From Lachnospiraceae bacterium (lineage in GTDB: Bacteria > Bacillota > Clostridia > Lachnospirales > Lachnospiraceae), in assembly GCA_949383255.1 (NCBI GenBank), contig CASJPF010000029.1:1-44233 (forward strand): a DNA stretch of 44,233 bases. The letters run 5' to 3'. Both the position numbers and the translations under genes were made by a program. This document shows positions 15,831 through 24,343 of this stretch, in pieces (the stretch's first letter is position 1; each line of letters begins with the position of its first letter). The notes beneath the pieces were generated by a model, which had not been told where the DNA came from, made no database searches, and was given only the letters and a program-made list of their open reading frames with translations.

Positions 15831-15875
15831 ATGAAGCAGGAAGCCCATTGGCTTTAGACAATGGGTAGTTCACAA
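15831..15875 (+). mobile_element. Solitary IS200/IS605 right end (copy 2)
   Basis: These 45 bases are identical to 58-102, including the CCCATTG/CAATGGG hairpin, but no transposase or tnpB frame accompanies them. They lie 9 nt after the stop of the previous gene and 19 nt before the ABC exporter start, so the hairpin is within the exporter leader. Confidence 0.65.
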
Positions 15876-15894
15876 TAGAAGGGGGAAAACTTTT

Positions 15895-17640
15895 ATGAAA
15901 AGCTTATTAAAGTACATAAAAGACTACAAAAAGGAAAGCATTCTGGCGCCTTTATTTAAAATGCTGGAGGCTTCTTTTGAATTGATGGTGCCGCTTGTCA
16001 TGGCGGCAATTATTGACAATGGCATTGCCAACAGTGATACATCGTATATTTTTCAGATGGGAGCAGTGCTGGTATTATTGGCAGCGGTCGGTCTTGCCAG
16101 TTCCGTCACAGCGCAGTATTTCAGTGCGAAGGCGGCAGTTGGATTTGCCACAAAACTGCGGAGTGCTTTGTTTGCACATATACAAGGGTTGTCCTACACA
16201 GAGCTTGACACCATTGGAACCAGCACATTAATTACACGTATGACAAGCGATGTAAATCAGATTCAGAATGGTGTCAATTTGACGTTGCGTCTGTTACTGC
16301 GTTCGCCGTTTATTGTATTTGGCGCAATGGTGATGGCATTTACTGTGGATGTACAGGCAGCACTTATTTTTGTGGTGACAATTCCGTTGCTTGCGATTGT
16401 CGTGTTCGGAATTATGCTTGTCAGTATGCCATTATATAAAAAAGTACAGGCGGCGCTTGATAAAATTCTTGGCAGGACGCGTGAAAATCTTGCCGGTGCC
16501 CGTGTTATCCGTGCATTTTGTAACGAGGAGTCGGAGACAGCAGATTTTGAGCAGGAGAATGCGCTGCTATTAAATACACAAGTTTTTGTCGGCAAGATTT
16601 CTGCGGCTATGAATCCAGTGACTTATATTATTATCAATATTGCGCTTGTGGTTCTTCTGTGGACTGGAGCTATCCGTGTGGACAATGGTATTATCACACA
16701 AGGCGAAGTCGTTGCACTGGTAAACTATATGTCACAAATTTTGGTGGAGCTTGTCAAGATGGCAAATCTTATTATACAGCTCACAAAGGCCCTCGCCTGC
16801 GCAAAGCGCGTCGAAGGTATCTTTGGGATTACTTCCAGCATGGAAAATGGCACATTGGATAAAGATGTCGTAAGTGGCGAGAATGCGGCGGTTATTTTTG
16901 AGCATGTAAGCCTCACTTATAGTGGTGGCGGTGATGAATCCTTGACAGATATTGATTTTGTTGTGAAAAAAGGAGACACAATAGGTATTATTGGTGGTAC
17001 TGGTTCTGGTAAGACCTCTGTAGTGAATCTAATTCCGCGCTTTTATGACGCCACGAAAGGGCGTGTGATTGTAGATGGGATTCCAGTCAAAGACTATGAG
17101 ATTTCTGCGTTACGAGAAAAAATCGGTGTTGTTCCGCAGAAGGCAGTTTTGTTCAAGGGAACAATTCGAGAGAATCTTTTGTGGGGAAATGAAAATGCCT
17201 CTGAGCAGGATATTGAGGATGCACTGCATATTTCGCAGGCGAAAGAGTTTGTTGATACCAAGGACGGCAGACTTGATTTTATGATCGCGCAGGGGGGCAA
17301 AAACCTTTCTGGCGGTCAGAAACAGCGTCTTACAATCGCGCGTGCTATTGTGAGAAAACCAGAGATATTAATTCTCGACGACAGTGCTTCTGCACTTGAT
17401 TTTGCCACGGATGCAAAACTCCGCGCTGCAATTAAGGAGATGGAGAAGAATATGACTGTCATTATTGTATCACAACGCGCAGCATCAATACAGTATGCGG
17501 ATAAAATTGTTGTGCTGGATGATGGTGCAGTGGCAGGAATTGGTACACATGAACAGTTGCTTGCGGGCAATATGATCTATCAGGAAATCTATTATTCTCA
17601 ATTTCCAGATAAAAAAACAAAAGCTGCGGAGGGGGATTAA
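15895..17640 (+). CDS. ABC exporter half-transporter with degenerate ATP site
   Basis: The 581-residue protein has six membrane helices (about 15-310) and a nucleotide-binding domain with Walker A GGTGSGKT (about 367), signature LSGGQKQR (about 471) and Walker B ILILDDS. The residue after Walker B is Asp instead of the catalytic Glu, and the H-loop is VSQR rather than VAHR, so its own site cannot hydrolyse ATP normally. This is the pattern of one half of heterodimeric exporters such as LmrCD, BmrCD and TM287/288. It ends 1 nt before the partner gene. Multidrug or peptide export is likely, but the substrate is unknown. Confidence 0.92.
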   Translation: MKSLLKYIKDYKKESILAPLFKMLEASFELMVPLVMAAIIDNGIANSDTSYIFQMGAVLVLLAAVGLASSVTAQYFSAKAAVGFATKLRSALFAHIQGLSYTELDTIGTSTLITRMTSDVNQIQNGVNLTLRLLLRSPFIVFGAMVMAFTVDVQAALIFVVTIPLLAIVVFGIMLVSMPLYKKVQAALDKILGRTRENLAGARVIRAFCNEESETADFEQENALLLNTQVFVGKISAAMNPVTYIIINIALVVLLWTGAIRVDNGIITQGEVVALVNYMSQILVELVKMANLIIQLTKALACAKRVEGIFGITSSMENGTLDKDVVSGENAAVIFEHVSLTYSGGGDESLTDIDFVVKKGDTIGIIGGTGSGKTSVVNLIPRFYDATKGRVIVDGIPVKDYEISALREKIGVVPQKAVLFKGTIRENLLWGNENASEQDIEDALHISQAKEFVDTKDGRLDFMIAQGGKNLSGGQKQRLTIARAIVRKPEILILDDSASALDFATDAKLRAAIKEMEKNMTVIIVSQRAASIQYADKIVVLDDGAVAGIGTHEQLLAGNMIYQEIYYSQFPDKKTKAAEGD

Positions 17641-17641
17641 G

Positions 17642-19408
17642 ATGAAAAATTTTGCATCGAATAAGGATATTTTAAAAAAAGTATTAAGTCACATTGGAAA
17701 ATACAAGATTTTCTTATTTTTTTCCATTGTACTTGCGGCGGTTTCGGTAATACTTACCTTATATATACCAATTTTAACAGGACAGGCAGTCGATTGCATT
17801 CTTGGTCCTGGCGCAGTGGATTTTGATGGAATTTGGGGTATACTAAAGAAGATGACAGTTATTATTGTATTGACAGCAATGGTGCAGTGGGTTATGAATA
17901 CCTGTAACAATAAAATAGCCTATCAAGTTGTCCGTGACGTGCGTGATGAGGCATTTAAAAAATTGCAAATATTACCACTGAAGTACATTGATGGACATTC
18001 TCACGGCGACATTGTGAGTCGTGTGATCGCAGATGTAGATCAGTTTTCTGATGGTCTGTTGATGGGATTTACACAGCTTTTTACAGGTGTGGTTACAATT
18101 ATAGGAACCTTGGTTTTTATGTTTTCCATCAATGTGTCAACAACGATTGTCGTGGTGATTTTGACTCCGCTTTCCTTCTTTATCGCGGGATTTATTGCAA
18201 AAAGGACATTTAGTATGTCGAAACTTCAGTCGGAGACGCGCGGTGAGCAGACCGCATTGATAGACGAAATGATTGGCAATGAGAAGGTGGTAAAAGCGTT
18301 TGGACATGAGCCGCAGGTGATGGAACAGTTTACTGAGATTAATAACCGCCTGCAAAAAGCGAGTGTCAAGGCAATCTTTTTTTCCTCACTGACCAATCCA
18401 TGCACTCGTTTTGTCAATAGCCTTGTCTATGCAGGTGTGGGAATTCTCGGTGCATTTCTGGCGATAAGAGGATATATTAGTGTGGGACAACTCACAAGTT
18501 TCTTAAGCTATGCCAACCAGTATACAAAGCCATTTAATGAGATATCTGGCGTGGTGACAGAGTTGCAGACTGCATTGGCGTGTGCAGGCAGGGTATTTGA
18601 GTTTATTGAGGAGGAGCCACAAATACCAGAGCCGGACAATGCGGCGGTTCTACAGGCGCCGAAGGGCAATATTGTGATGCAGAACGTCCATTTTTCGTAC
18701 AATCCTGATCAAAAGTTAATACAGAATTTTAATCTTGAAGTGAAGCCTGGTCAACGTGTGGCGATTGTAGGACCGACTGGATGCGGAAAAACAACTGTCA
18801 TAAATCTGCTAATGCGGTTCTATGATGTTAATAGTGGAAGTATTCGAATTGATGGTATTGACATTAGAGATATGACAAGAAAAAGTCTGCGGGAGAGTTT
18901 TGGAATGGTTTTGCAGGAAACCTGGCTTCACGCAGGCACAATACGAGAAAATATTGTGATGGGAAAACCAAATGCCACCGACGACGAGGTGATTACAGCG
19001 GCGAAAGCGGCACATGCGCACAGTTTTATCAAACGATTGCCAATGGGATATGACACAGTGATTACGGAGGATGGCGGCAGTCTCTCACAGGGACAAAAAC
19101 AGCTTCTGTGTATTACCCGCGTAATGCTTTGTCTTCCGCCAATGTTAATTCTTGATGAGGCGACTTCCTCCATTGATACGCGCACTGAAATAAAAATTTC
19201 ACAGGCATTCAACACGATGATGAAGGGAAGAACAAGTTTTATTGTGGCACACAGGCTTTCTACGATTCGAGAGGCGGATATTATTCTTGTCATGAAAGAT
19301 GGAAATATTATTGAACAGGGAAATCATGAAACTCTTTTAAATAAGGAAGGCGGATTTTATGCGAAGCTATACAATAGTCAATTTGAAGGTAACAGTTCAG
19401 CCATGTAG
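17642..19408 (+). CDS. ABC exporter half-transporter, catalytically competent partner
   Basis: The 588-residue partner has six membrane helices and a nucleotide-binding domain with Walker A GPTGCGKTT (about 377), signature LSQGQKQL (about 480), Walker B MLILDEATSS with the catalytic Glu, and H-loop VAHRLST. The noncanonical LSQGQ is usual for this half of heterodimeric exporters and faces the other subunit's degenerate site. The last codons (GNSSAM and stop 19406-19408) are encoded by the terminal repeat of the MITE inserted at 19389. Reading across the duplicated target site gives the likely ancestral end EATPSSVNG with stop near 19610. Confidence 0.92.
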   Translation: MKNFASNKDILKKVLSHIGKYKIFLFFSIVLAAVSVILTLYIPILTGQAVDCILGPGAVDFDGIWGILKKMTVIIVLTAMVQWVMNTCNNKIAYQVVRDVRDEAFKKLQILPLKYIDGHSHGDIVSRVIADVDQFSDGLLMGFTQLFTGVVTIIGTLVFMFSINVSTTIVVVILTPLSFFIAGFIAKRTFSMSKLQSETRGEQTALIDEMIGNEKVVKAFGHEPQVMEQFTEINNRLQKASVKAIFFSSLTNPCTRFVNSLVYAGVGILGAFLAIRGYISVGQLTSFLSYANQYTKPFNEISGVVTELQTALACAGRVFEFIEEEPQIPEPDNAAVLQAPKGNIVMQNVHFSYNPDQKLIQNFNLEVKPGQRVAIVGPTGCGKTTVINLLMRFYDVNSGSIRIDGIDIRDMTRKSLRESFGMVLQETWLHAGTIRENIVMGKPNATDDEVITAAKAAHAHSFIKRLPMGYDTVITEDGGSLSQGQKQLLCITRVMLCLPPMLILDEATSSIDTRTEIKISQAFNTMMKGRTSFIVAHRLSTIREADIILVMKDGNIIEQGNHETLLNKEGGFYAKLYNSQFEGNSSAM

Positions 19409-19575
19409 AATTGATTGTGCAAATTGTATGTGGGAGCTTGCTCACTAAGGATAATTTGTACAATTAATTCTATAGGTCGGGCGCCCATCATAAAATAAGT
19501 CGCCAACAAAGACCTAATATCATTGGTGAAAATGTACATTCTGTCAACTTATGAATGGCATGGTTGGACTGTAAC
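19389..19575 (+). mobile_element. 187-bp MITE with GTAA ends, family 2 copy A
   Basis: It starts GTAACAGTTCAGCCATG and ends CATGGTTGGACTGTAAC, inverted ends of about 17 bp. Perfect 8-bp direct repeats ATTTGAAG flank it (19381-19388 and 19576-19583). Internal hairpins match those of copy B at 14693. The insertion point is inside the 3' end of the ABC gene, which now ends within the element. Ends and duplication length fit IS66-family mobilisation. Confidence 0.88.
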
Positions 19576-19665
19576 ATTTGAAGCGACACCAAGCAGTGTA
19601 AATGGCTAGTACAGCATTGCGCACTGTTTGACAAAGTAGCAGTGCAGAAAAAGGAGATTGGAAAA

Positions 19666-20631
19666 ATGATAAATAATTTTCTGAATGTATCAGATTATGC
19701 AATTCTGGGTTTTGTGGGTGTAGCCTTCGCATATCTGTTGACCAGCTTTCTGCTGGCGGTTGGAATGAATAAACTTCCAAGAGATCATGGGCGGGAATTT
19801 GCCCATGATGGTGGTCTTTCTGCGGGCAAACCGCGCGGTGCAGGATTTGTCTTTATCCTTGTGTTTGTGCTGGCTGCGCTTGTATTTGGAAATGCAGATA
19901 GAGAGATGATAATCTACTTGATTTTGACGGTTTCTGCAATGATGACAGGATATCTTGACGACTGTTCAAAAGTGTCTTGGGGAGAATTGCGCAAAGGGCT
20001 TTTGGATCTTTTGATTGCAATTATGACTGCGATTACTGTGGTAAATTTTAATGGAAGTGATGTTACGATTGCACTGACGGGGCAGGTTATTGAATTTCCG
20101 CCTGTAGTATATGGAGTGCTTGCAGTAATTTTGGTATGGGGTTCTATCAATGTGACAAACTGTGCGGATGGTGTGGATGGTCTGTCTGGTACACTGACCA
20201 GTATCACATTGTTTACGATTTATATGATTATGAATAGAACAGGAGCAGCACCACAATTTTCTTATACTATTTTGCTATTTATTGCCTGCATTCTGGGCTA
20301 TCTATGGTTTAATGCAACACCGAGCCGTCTCTTGATGGGAGATGCTGGGTCGCGCGCGATGGGGCTTTTTATTGCGGTATCCATTATGAAGACAGGAAGG
20401 CCATTTTTATATTTTCTTGTGGCTTTTGTGCTGATGGTGGACGGCGGGATAGGGCTTGTGAAGGTATCGCTTTTGCGTTTCCTGAAGATAAAAATACTCA
20501 CCAAGACACGCACGCCGCTTCACGATCATGTGCGTAAAAATATGGGGTGGTCCAACGCTCAGACAGTATTTAAGTTTGCAATTATACAGATTATGATATC
20601 GGTGGCGGTAGTGTGGTTGACCGTGTTTTAG
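19666..20631 (+). CDS. mraY: MraY-type phospho-N-acetylmuramoyl-pentapeptide transferase
   Basis: A polytopic membrane protein of 321 residues with the PNPT/MraY motifs: a cytoplasmic DD pair (GYLDDCSKV), NCADGVDGLSG, LLMGDAGSRAMG and, near the C-terminus, TRTPLHDHVRK, equivalent to the MraY HHH motif region. MraY moves phospho-MurNAc-pentapeptide from UDP to undecaprenyl phosphate, making lipid I for peptidoglycan. It stands outside any mur/fts cluster, so it may be a second copy or a related glycosyl-1-phosphate transferase. AAGGAG at 19651-19656 supports ATG 19666. Confidence 0.83.
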   Translation: MINNFLNVSDYAILGFVGVAFAYLLTSFLLAVGMNKLPRDHGREFAHDGGLSAGKPRGAGFVFILVFVLAALVFGNADREMIIYLILTVSAMMTGYLDDCSKVSWGELRKGLLDLLIAIMTAITVVNFNGSDVTIALTGQVIEFPPVVYGVLAVILVWGSINVTNCADGVDGLSGTLTSITLFTIYMIMNRTGAAPQFSYTILLFIACILGYLWFNATPSRLLMGDAGSRAMGLFIAVSIMKTGRPFLYFLVAFVLMVDGGIGLVKVSLLRFLKIKILTKTRTPLHDHVRKNMGWSNAQTVFKFAIIQIMISVAVVWLTVF

Positions 20632-20655
20632 GGCTGTCTTTGACAGCTCTTTTCC
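20630..20655 (+). terminator. Intrinsic terminator after mraY
   Basis: GGGCTGTC, TTT loop, GACAGCTC followed by TTTTCCTTTTT directly after the mraY stop codon. It is a compact stem with T-tract. Confidence 0.75.
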
Positions 20656-20745
20656 TTTTTACGCACATGGGCACCCAAAGGAAGTGTGTTAACAAAGCTG
20701 ATGGGGATCGGCACGTAGGGGAAGAAAAATCTTTCCTGCTCGATT
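20651..20745 (+). repeat. Hairpin-containing repeat, family 4 copy 2
   Basis: It begins TTTTTACGCAC like the block at 162 and ends GTAGGGGAAGAAAAA-TCTTTCCTGC then TCGATT. The hairpin is conserved while the middle has diverged. It overlaps the T-tract of the mraY terminator. Confidence 0.5.
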
Positions 20746-20822
20746 GCGCAGATTCGTACAGAGAAATTGTATACAATTGTGCAAAAAATTTGAATTTTAT
20801 AAAAATTTGGTGAAATTTATAT

Positions 20823-20851
20823 GTGACAAATATAAATAATAGGTGTACAAT
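20823..20851 (+). promoter_or_regulatory. Promoter of the trmB-mrp operon
   Basis: GTGACA (20823-20828), 17-nt spacer, TACAAT (20846-20851), ending 42 nt before the trmB start. Upstream sequence is very AT-rich. This is the only good promoter seen before the long mrp cluster. Confidence 0.6.
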
Positions 20852-20893
20852 GGTATCGAATATACTGATAAAAAATAGAAGGGAATTATACAG

Positions 20894-21532
20894 GTGAGAT
20901 TGAGAAATGTAACTGGTTCGCGGGAAGTGATCGCGGAAAGCCGCTTTGTGGTGCAGGACCCCGCTGCACAAAAGGGAAAATGGAGCGTACTATTTGGAAA
21001 TCAAAATCCGATACACATTGAGATTGGAATGGGAAAAGGACGCTTTCTAATGGCGCTTGCTGCTTTAAACCCGGATATAAATTTTATTGGGATTGAGAAA
21101 TACTCTACTGTATTACTGCGTGCAATTCAGAAGATGGAGGTGCAAGAGCTTCCAAATTTACGGTTTATTCGCATGGAGGCAGAAGAACTCTGTGCGGTGT
21201 TTGGACGCGGTGAGATTGCGCAGATTTACTTAAATTTTTCAGATCCTTGGCCGAAGGACAGACATGCAAAAAGGCGTTTGCCATCACGGCAGTTTCTTGC
21301 GCGCTATCATGAGATTTTGGCTCCAGATGGGCAAATTGCGTTTAAGACAGACAATCTGGATCTGTTTGAGTTTGCACTTGCGGAGGTCGATGTTGCGGGC
21401 TGGAAGATTGCGGCGATGACAAGAGACTTGCATCATGACGAAACAATGTCCGCCGGAAATATTATGACGGAGTATGAGGAAAAATTTTCAGTAATGGGCA
21501 ATCCTATTTATAAGTGTATTATTTATCGATAA
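20894..21532 (+). CDS. trmB: tRNA (guanine-N7-)-methyltransferase TrmB
   Basis: A 212-residue Rossmann-fold SAM-dependent methyltransferase that forms m7G at position 46 of tRNA. Visible TrmB motifs are IEIGMGKGRF (SAM-binding loop, about 48), YLNFSDPWPKDRHAKRRL (about 117, the family signature), IAFKTDN and TEYEEKF near the C-terminus. Length is normal. GTG 20894 is preceded by GAAGGG. mrpE begins 14 nt after its stop, so trmB probably shares the message with the antiporter cluster. Confidence 0.95.
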   Translation: MRLRNVTGSREVIAESRFVVQDPAAQKGKWSVLFGNQNPIHIEIGMGKGRFLMALAALNPDINFIGIEKYSTVLLRAIQKMEVQELPNLRFIRMEAEELCAVFGRGEIAQIYLNFSDPWPKDRHAKRRLPSRQFLARYHEILAPDGQIAFKTDNLDLFEFALAEVDVAGWKIAAMTRDLHHDETMSAGNIMTEYEEKFSVMGNPIYKCIIYR

Positions 21533-21546
21533 AAGGAGGCGAAGAA

Positions 21547-22005
21547 ATGTTTGTCTTGTTTTTTCTGCTGTGGATTGTATTTAACGGACAGATTACTTTG
21601 GAGATTGTGCTGTTTGGATTGGTGATTTCAGCGGCGCTGTACTGGTTTATCTGCCGGTTTATGGAGTATAGTTTTCAGCGGGAGCTTGCCTATCTGAAAA
21701 AAGGTGGTTATCTGATACAGTATCTGTATTATCTTTTAAAGGAGATTGTGAAGGCAAATTTTGCGACAATAAAACTAATCTGTTCTGCAGGCAGAGTGGT
21801 GGAGCCAGCAGTTATTGTGTTTGAGATATCCTTTAAGACAGATACAGCGCGATTTTTGCTTGCAAATTCAATTACACTAACACCCGGGACGATCACGGTT
21901 GCGGTGGATGGGGACAAGTTTATTGTGCACTGTCTGGACAAGACATTGGCGGAAGGGATAGAATCTTCTGTCTTTGTGCAACTTTTAGAAAAAATTGAGG
22001 CATGA
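21547..22005 (+). CDS. mrpE: Mrp antiporter subunit E
   Basis: A 152-residue protein with two N-terminal membrane helices and a cytoplasmic domain containing ANSITLTPGTITV, the conserved MrpE/MnhE block, and the following DGDKFIVHCLD. MrpE is an accessory subunit of the multi-subunit cation/proton antiporter. AGGAGG lies at 21535-21540, seven bases before ATG 21547. It opens the mrp cluster that continues to 31151. Confidence 0.93.
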   Translation: MFVLFFLLWIVFNGQITLEIVLFGLVISAALYWFICRFMEYSFQRELAYLKKGGYLIQYLYYLLKEIVKANFATIKLICSAGRVVEPAVIVFEISFKTDTARFLLANSITLTPGTITVAVDGDKFIVHCLDKTLAEGIESSVFVQLLEKIEA

Positions 22006-22039
22006 CTTGGCCATATTCGATTGGAAAGGATAGGAACCT

Positions 22040-22381
22040 ATGAACAGTGGAAATGTTGCGTTGGAAACAGCGTTTGAGATTGTTATGACGGTTTTCCCAG
22101 TTATATTGGCGCTGATGGTGTTTCTGTGTCTAATAAGGGCAATCAAGGGACCGCGCATTGCGGATCGCATTGTGGCAATTAATATGATGGGAACACTTAC
22201 AATGGTGATTATTGCCATTCTTGCAGTAAAAATGAACGAGGGATATCTTGTGGATATCTGCATTATCTACGCTATGATTTCATTTTTGGCGGTAACTCTT
22301 TTGTCAAAAGTATATATGGGTGTGTATGCTGAGCGCAAAAAGAAGGAGGCGGAAAAACATGACAGCACTACTTTGGATTAG
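22040..22381 (+). CDS. mrpF: Mrp antiporter subunit F
   Basis: A 113-residue protein with three membrane helices and the MrpF core RAIKGPRIADRIVAINMMGT. The basic tail (AERKKKEAEKHD) is cytoplasmic. Its 3' end overlaps mrpG by 23 nt. A GAAAGGA site precedes ATG 22040. Confidence 0.93.
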   Translation: MNSGNVALETAFEIVMTVFPVILALMVFLCLIRAIKGPRIADRIVAINMMGTLTMVIIAILAVKMNEGYLVDICIIYAMISFLAVTLLSKVYMGVYAERKKKEAEKHDSTTLD

Positions 22382-22700
22382 ATTTTTTGTGGGAATCACT
22401 CTGCTGTTGTGTGGCATTGTGGTATTTGGAATTGAATTGTTTGGAGTGTTTCGTTTTGGTTATGTCTTAAATAGAATGCATGCGGCGGCACTGGGGGATA
22501 CTCTTGGCATTGCGCTGAGTATGGGAGGCCTTATTGTTCTGTGTGGTTTAAATTTTATAGCACTCAAAATGATTTTGGTAGTAATTTTTTTGTGGTTTGC
22601 CTCTCCTGTATCGTCTCATATGCTCGCGCGTTTTGAGGTGGCGACAAACGAAGAACTTATTAAAGAATGTGATGTGGAGGCGCTTTCAGAAGAAAAGTAG
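22359..22700 (+). CDS. mrpG: Mrp antiporter subunit G
   Basis: A 113-residue, three-helix MrpG protein with the family pattern FRFGYVLNRMHAAALGDTLGIALSMGG and FLWFASPVSSHMLAR. AAGGAGG lies about ten bases before ATG 22359, inside the mrpF coding region, which indicates coupling. Confidence 0.92.
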   Translation: MTALLWIRFFVGITLLLCGIVVFGIELFGVFRFGYVLNRMHAAALGDTLGIALSMGGLIVLCGLNFIALKMILVVIFLWFASPVSSHMLARFEVATNEELIKECDVEALSEEK

Positions 22701-22719
22701 AACAGGAGGGAATAAAGGT

Positions 22720-23007
22720 ATGCAGGTATTTCAGATTGTATTGTTTCTATTTCTGATTGTGTGTGCAATTTCAGTGAGCTTTTCCAGAAATCTGCTCAAT
22801 TCAATTATAATTTTTATGTCCTACAGTTTAATTATGTCTATTATATGGATTTTGTTGGAATCGCCAGACCTTGCAATTACAGAAGCAGCAGTTGGAGCGG
22901 GGATTACAAGTATTTTGTTTTTTGTCACACTCAAAAAAATCCATGCGATTGTGGCGATTGATAAGGACAAAGAAGATGTTATAGATAAGAAGGGGGGAAC
23001 AAAATGA
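22720..23007 (+). CDS. DUF4040/MbhD-like antiporter subunit
   Basis: A 95-residue, three-helix protein with SPDLAITEAAVGAGITSILFFVTLKKI, the DUF4040 block. In Bacillus-type Mrp systems this region is fused to the C-terminus of MrpA; here it is a separate gene as in Mbh/Mbx-type complexes. AGGAGG at 22704-22709 supports ATG 22720. The stop overlaps the following gene by 4 nt. Confidence 0.88.
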   Translation: MQVFQIVLFLFLIVCAISVSFSRNLLNSIIIFMSYSLIMSIIWILLESPDLAITEAAVGAGITSILFFVTLKKIHAIVAIDKDKEDVIDKKGGTK

Positions 23008-23966
23008 GCCGTCTATTATCTGAGGAAGAATACCGCAAGACAACAGCATTTAAAATCAAGCGCTGGTATCGCGGTGAAAAAGACCCTTATGTTGGCACTG
23101 TGGAATTAAAGCCGCAAACACCCTTTGCGGAGGATATCAATACCATGAAACACCGCGTCCACGACGAGGCAATTTTAAGAAGAAAGATTTATGATATTGA
23201 ACACAATCGGAAGCTTCAGATTTTTTCTAAATTTTATCGGGTTGTCTCGGTACTGTTTGTGTTTATGTTGATTGCAATCTTACTGTATATGGTATCCTAT
23301 TTGCCTCCTGTGGGAAATGCAGCAAATCCAGACAACAATGAGGTTGCCACCAAGTATATTGAGGATGCCATGAAAGATACAGGGGCGGTCAATATTGTCA
23401 CAGGCATGATTTTGGATTATCGTGCTTTTGATACGCTTGGCGAGTCCAACGTGCTGTTTATTGCGACATGCACAGTGCTGATTCTACTGCGGGTTGACAA
23501 CCGGTCAAAGAAGGAGGAAGAGGAGGCGAACGACCGTCTCTATGAGCCGAAAAACGATATTATTTTGCAGAAAGTTGCTTTTTTTCTTGTTCCAATGATT
23601 ATTATCTTTGGTATCTATGTGATTTTAAATGGGCATTTGTCACCAGGTGGAGGCTTTTCCGGCGGTGCAATTATTGGATCGGGATTGATTTTATATGTCA
23701 ATGCTTTTGGTTTTAAAAAGATTGAGCGCTTTTTTACACAGAAGACGTATAAATGGATTTGTTTTGTGGCACTGTTGTTTTACTGCCTTGCAAAAACGTA
23801 TTCCTTTTATTGTGGAGCGCATCATCTTGAAACGGGGATTCCGCTGGGAACACCCGGAGCAATCTTAAGTTCTGGTTTGATTTTGCCACTCAATATCTGT
23901 GTTGGCATGGTGGTTGCCTGTACAATGTATGCATTCTATGCCATGTTTCGCAAAGGAGGGTTTTAA
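23004..23966 (+). CDS. mrpB: MbhE plus MrpB fusion-type subunit
   Basis: A 320-residue protein. A hydrophilic N-terminus (about 1-70, unusual length) precedes a helix and the segment NIVTGMILDYRAFDTLGESNVLFIATCTV, typical of MbhE. The C-terminal 130 residues are MrpB-like: NGHLSPGGGFSGGAIIGSGLILYVNAFG and GIPLGTPGAILSSGLILPLN. The two domains are the C-terminal part of MrpA and MrpB in other bacteria. The next gene, mrpC, starts 2 nt later. Confidence 0.88.
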   Translation: MSRLLSEEEYRKTTAFKIKRWYRGEKDPYVGTVELKPQTPFAEDINTMKHRVHDEAILRRKIYDIEHNRKLQIFSKFYRVVSVLFVFMLIAILLYMVSYLPPVGNAANPDNNEVATKYIEDAMKDTGAVNIVTGMILDYRAFDTLGESNVLFIATCTVLILLRVDNRSKKEEEEANDRLYEPKNDIILQKVAFFLVPMIIIFGIYVILNGHLSPGGGFSGGAIIGSGLILYVNAFGFKKIERFFTQKTYKWICFVALLFYCLAKTYSFYCGAHHLETGIPLGTPGAILSSGLILPLNICVGMVVACTMYAFYAMFRKGGF

Positions 23967-23968
23967 AA

Positions 23969-24343
23969 ATGGGGGGAAATCTGTTTGCAAATTATGGGGA
24001 AGCAGTTGCCATGATTTTGTTTGGCATTGGATTTTCCAATCTTCTCCTACAGAAAAACCTGATTAAGAAAATAATTGGTCTGAATATAATGGACACAGCG
24101 ACCTACCTTTTTCTTGCAGAAAAAGGGTATATTGCTGGAAGAGTGGCACCGATAGTTGTCAATGGGAACACCAGTGCGGAAATGTATATTAATCCCGTTC
24201 CAAGCGGTCTTGTGCTAACAGGTATTGTTGTGTCTGTATCAGTGACAGCACTGATGCTCTCGCTTACAATCCGGCTTTATAGAAGATATCATACGCTGGA
24301 TATGGATGAGATCTCGACCATACTTAAGAAGGAGGACCAGTGA
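23969..24343 (+). CDS. mrpC: Mrp antiporter subunit C (NuoK-like)
   Basis: A 124-residue protein with three membrane helices related to NuoK, containing FGIGFSNLLLQKNLIKKIIGLNIMDTATYLFL and PVPSGLVLTGIVVSVSVTALMLSLTIRLYR. Its TGA overlaps the ATG of the next gene by one base. MrpC contributes to the proton path between antiporter-like subunits. Confidence 0.9.
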   Translation: MGGNLFANYGEAVAMILFGIGFSNLLLQKNLIKKIIGLNIMDTATYLFLAEKGYIAGRVAPIVVNGNTSAEMYINPVPSGLVLTGIVVSVSVTALMLSLTIRLYRRYHTLDMDEISTILKKEDQ

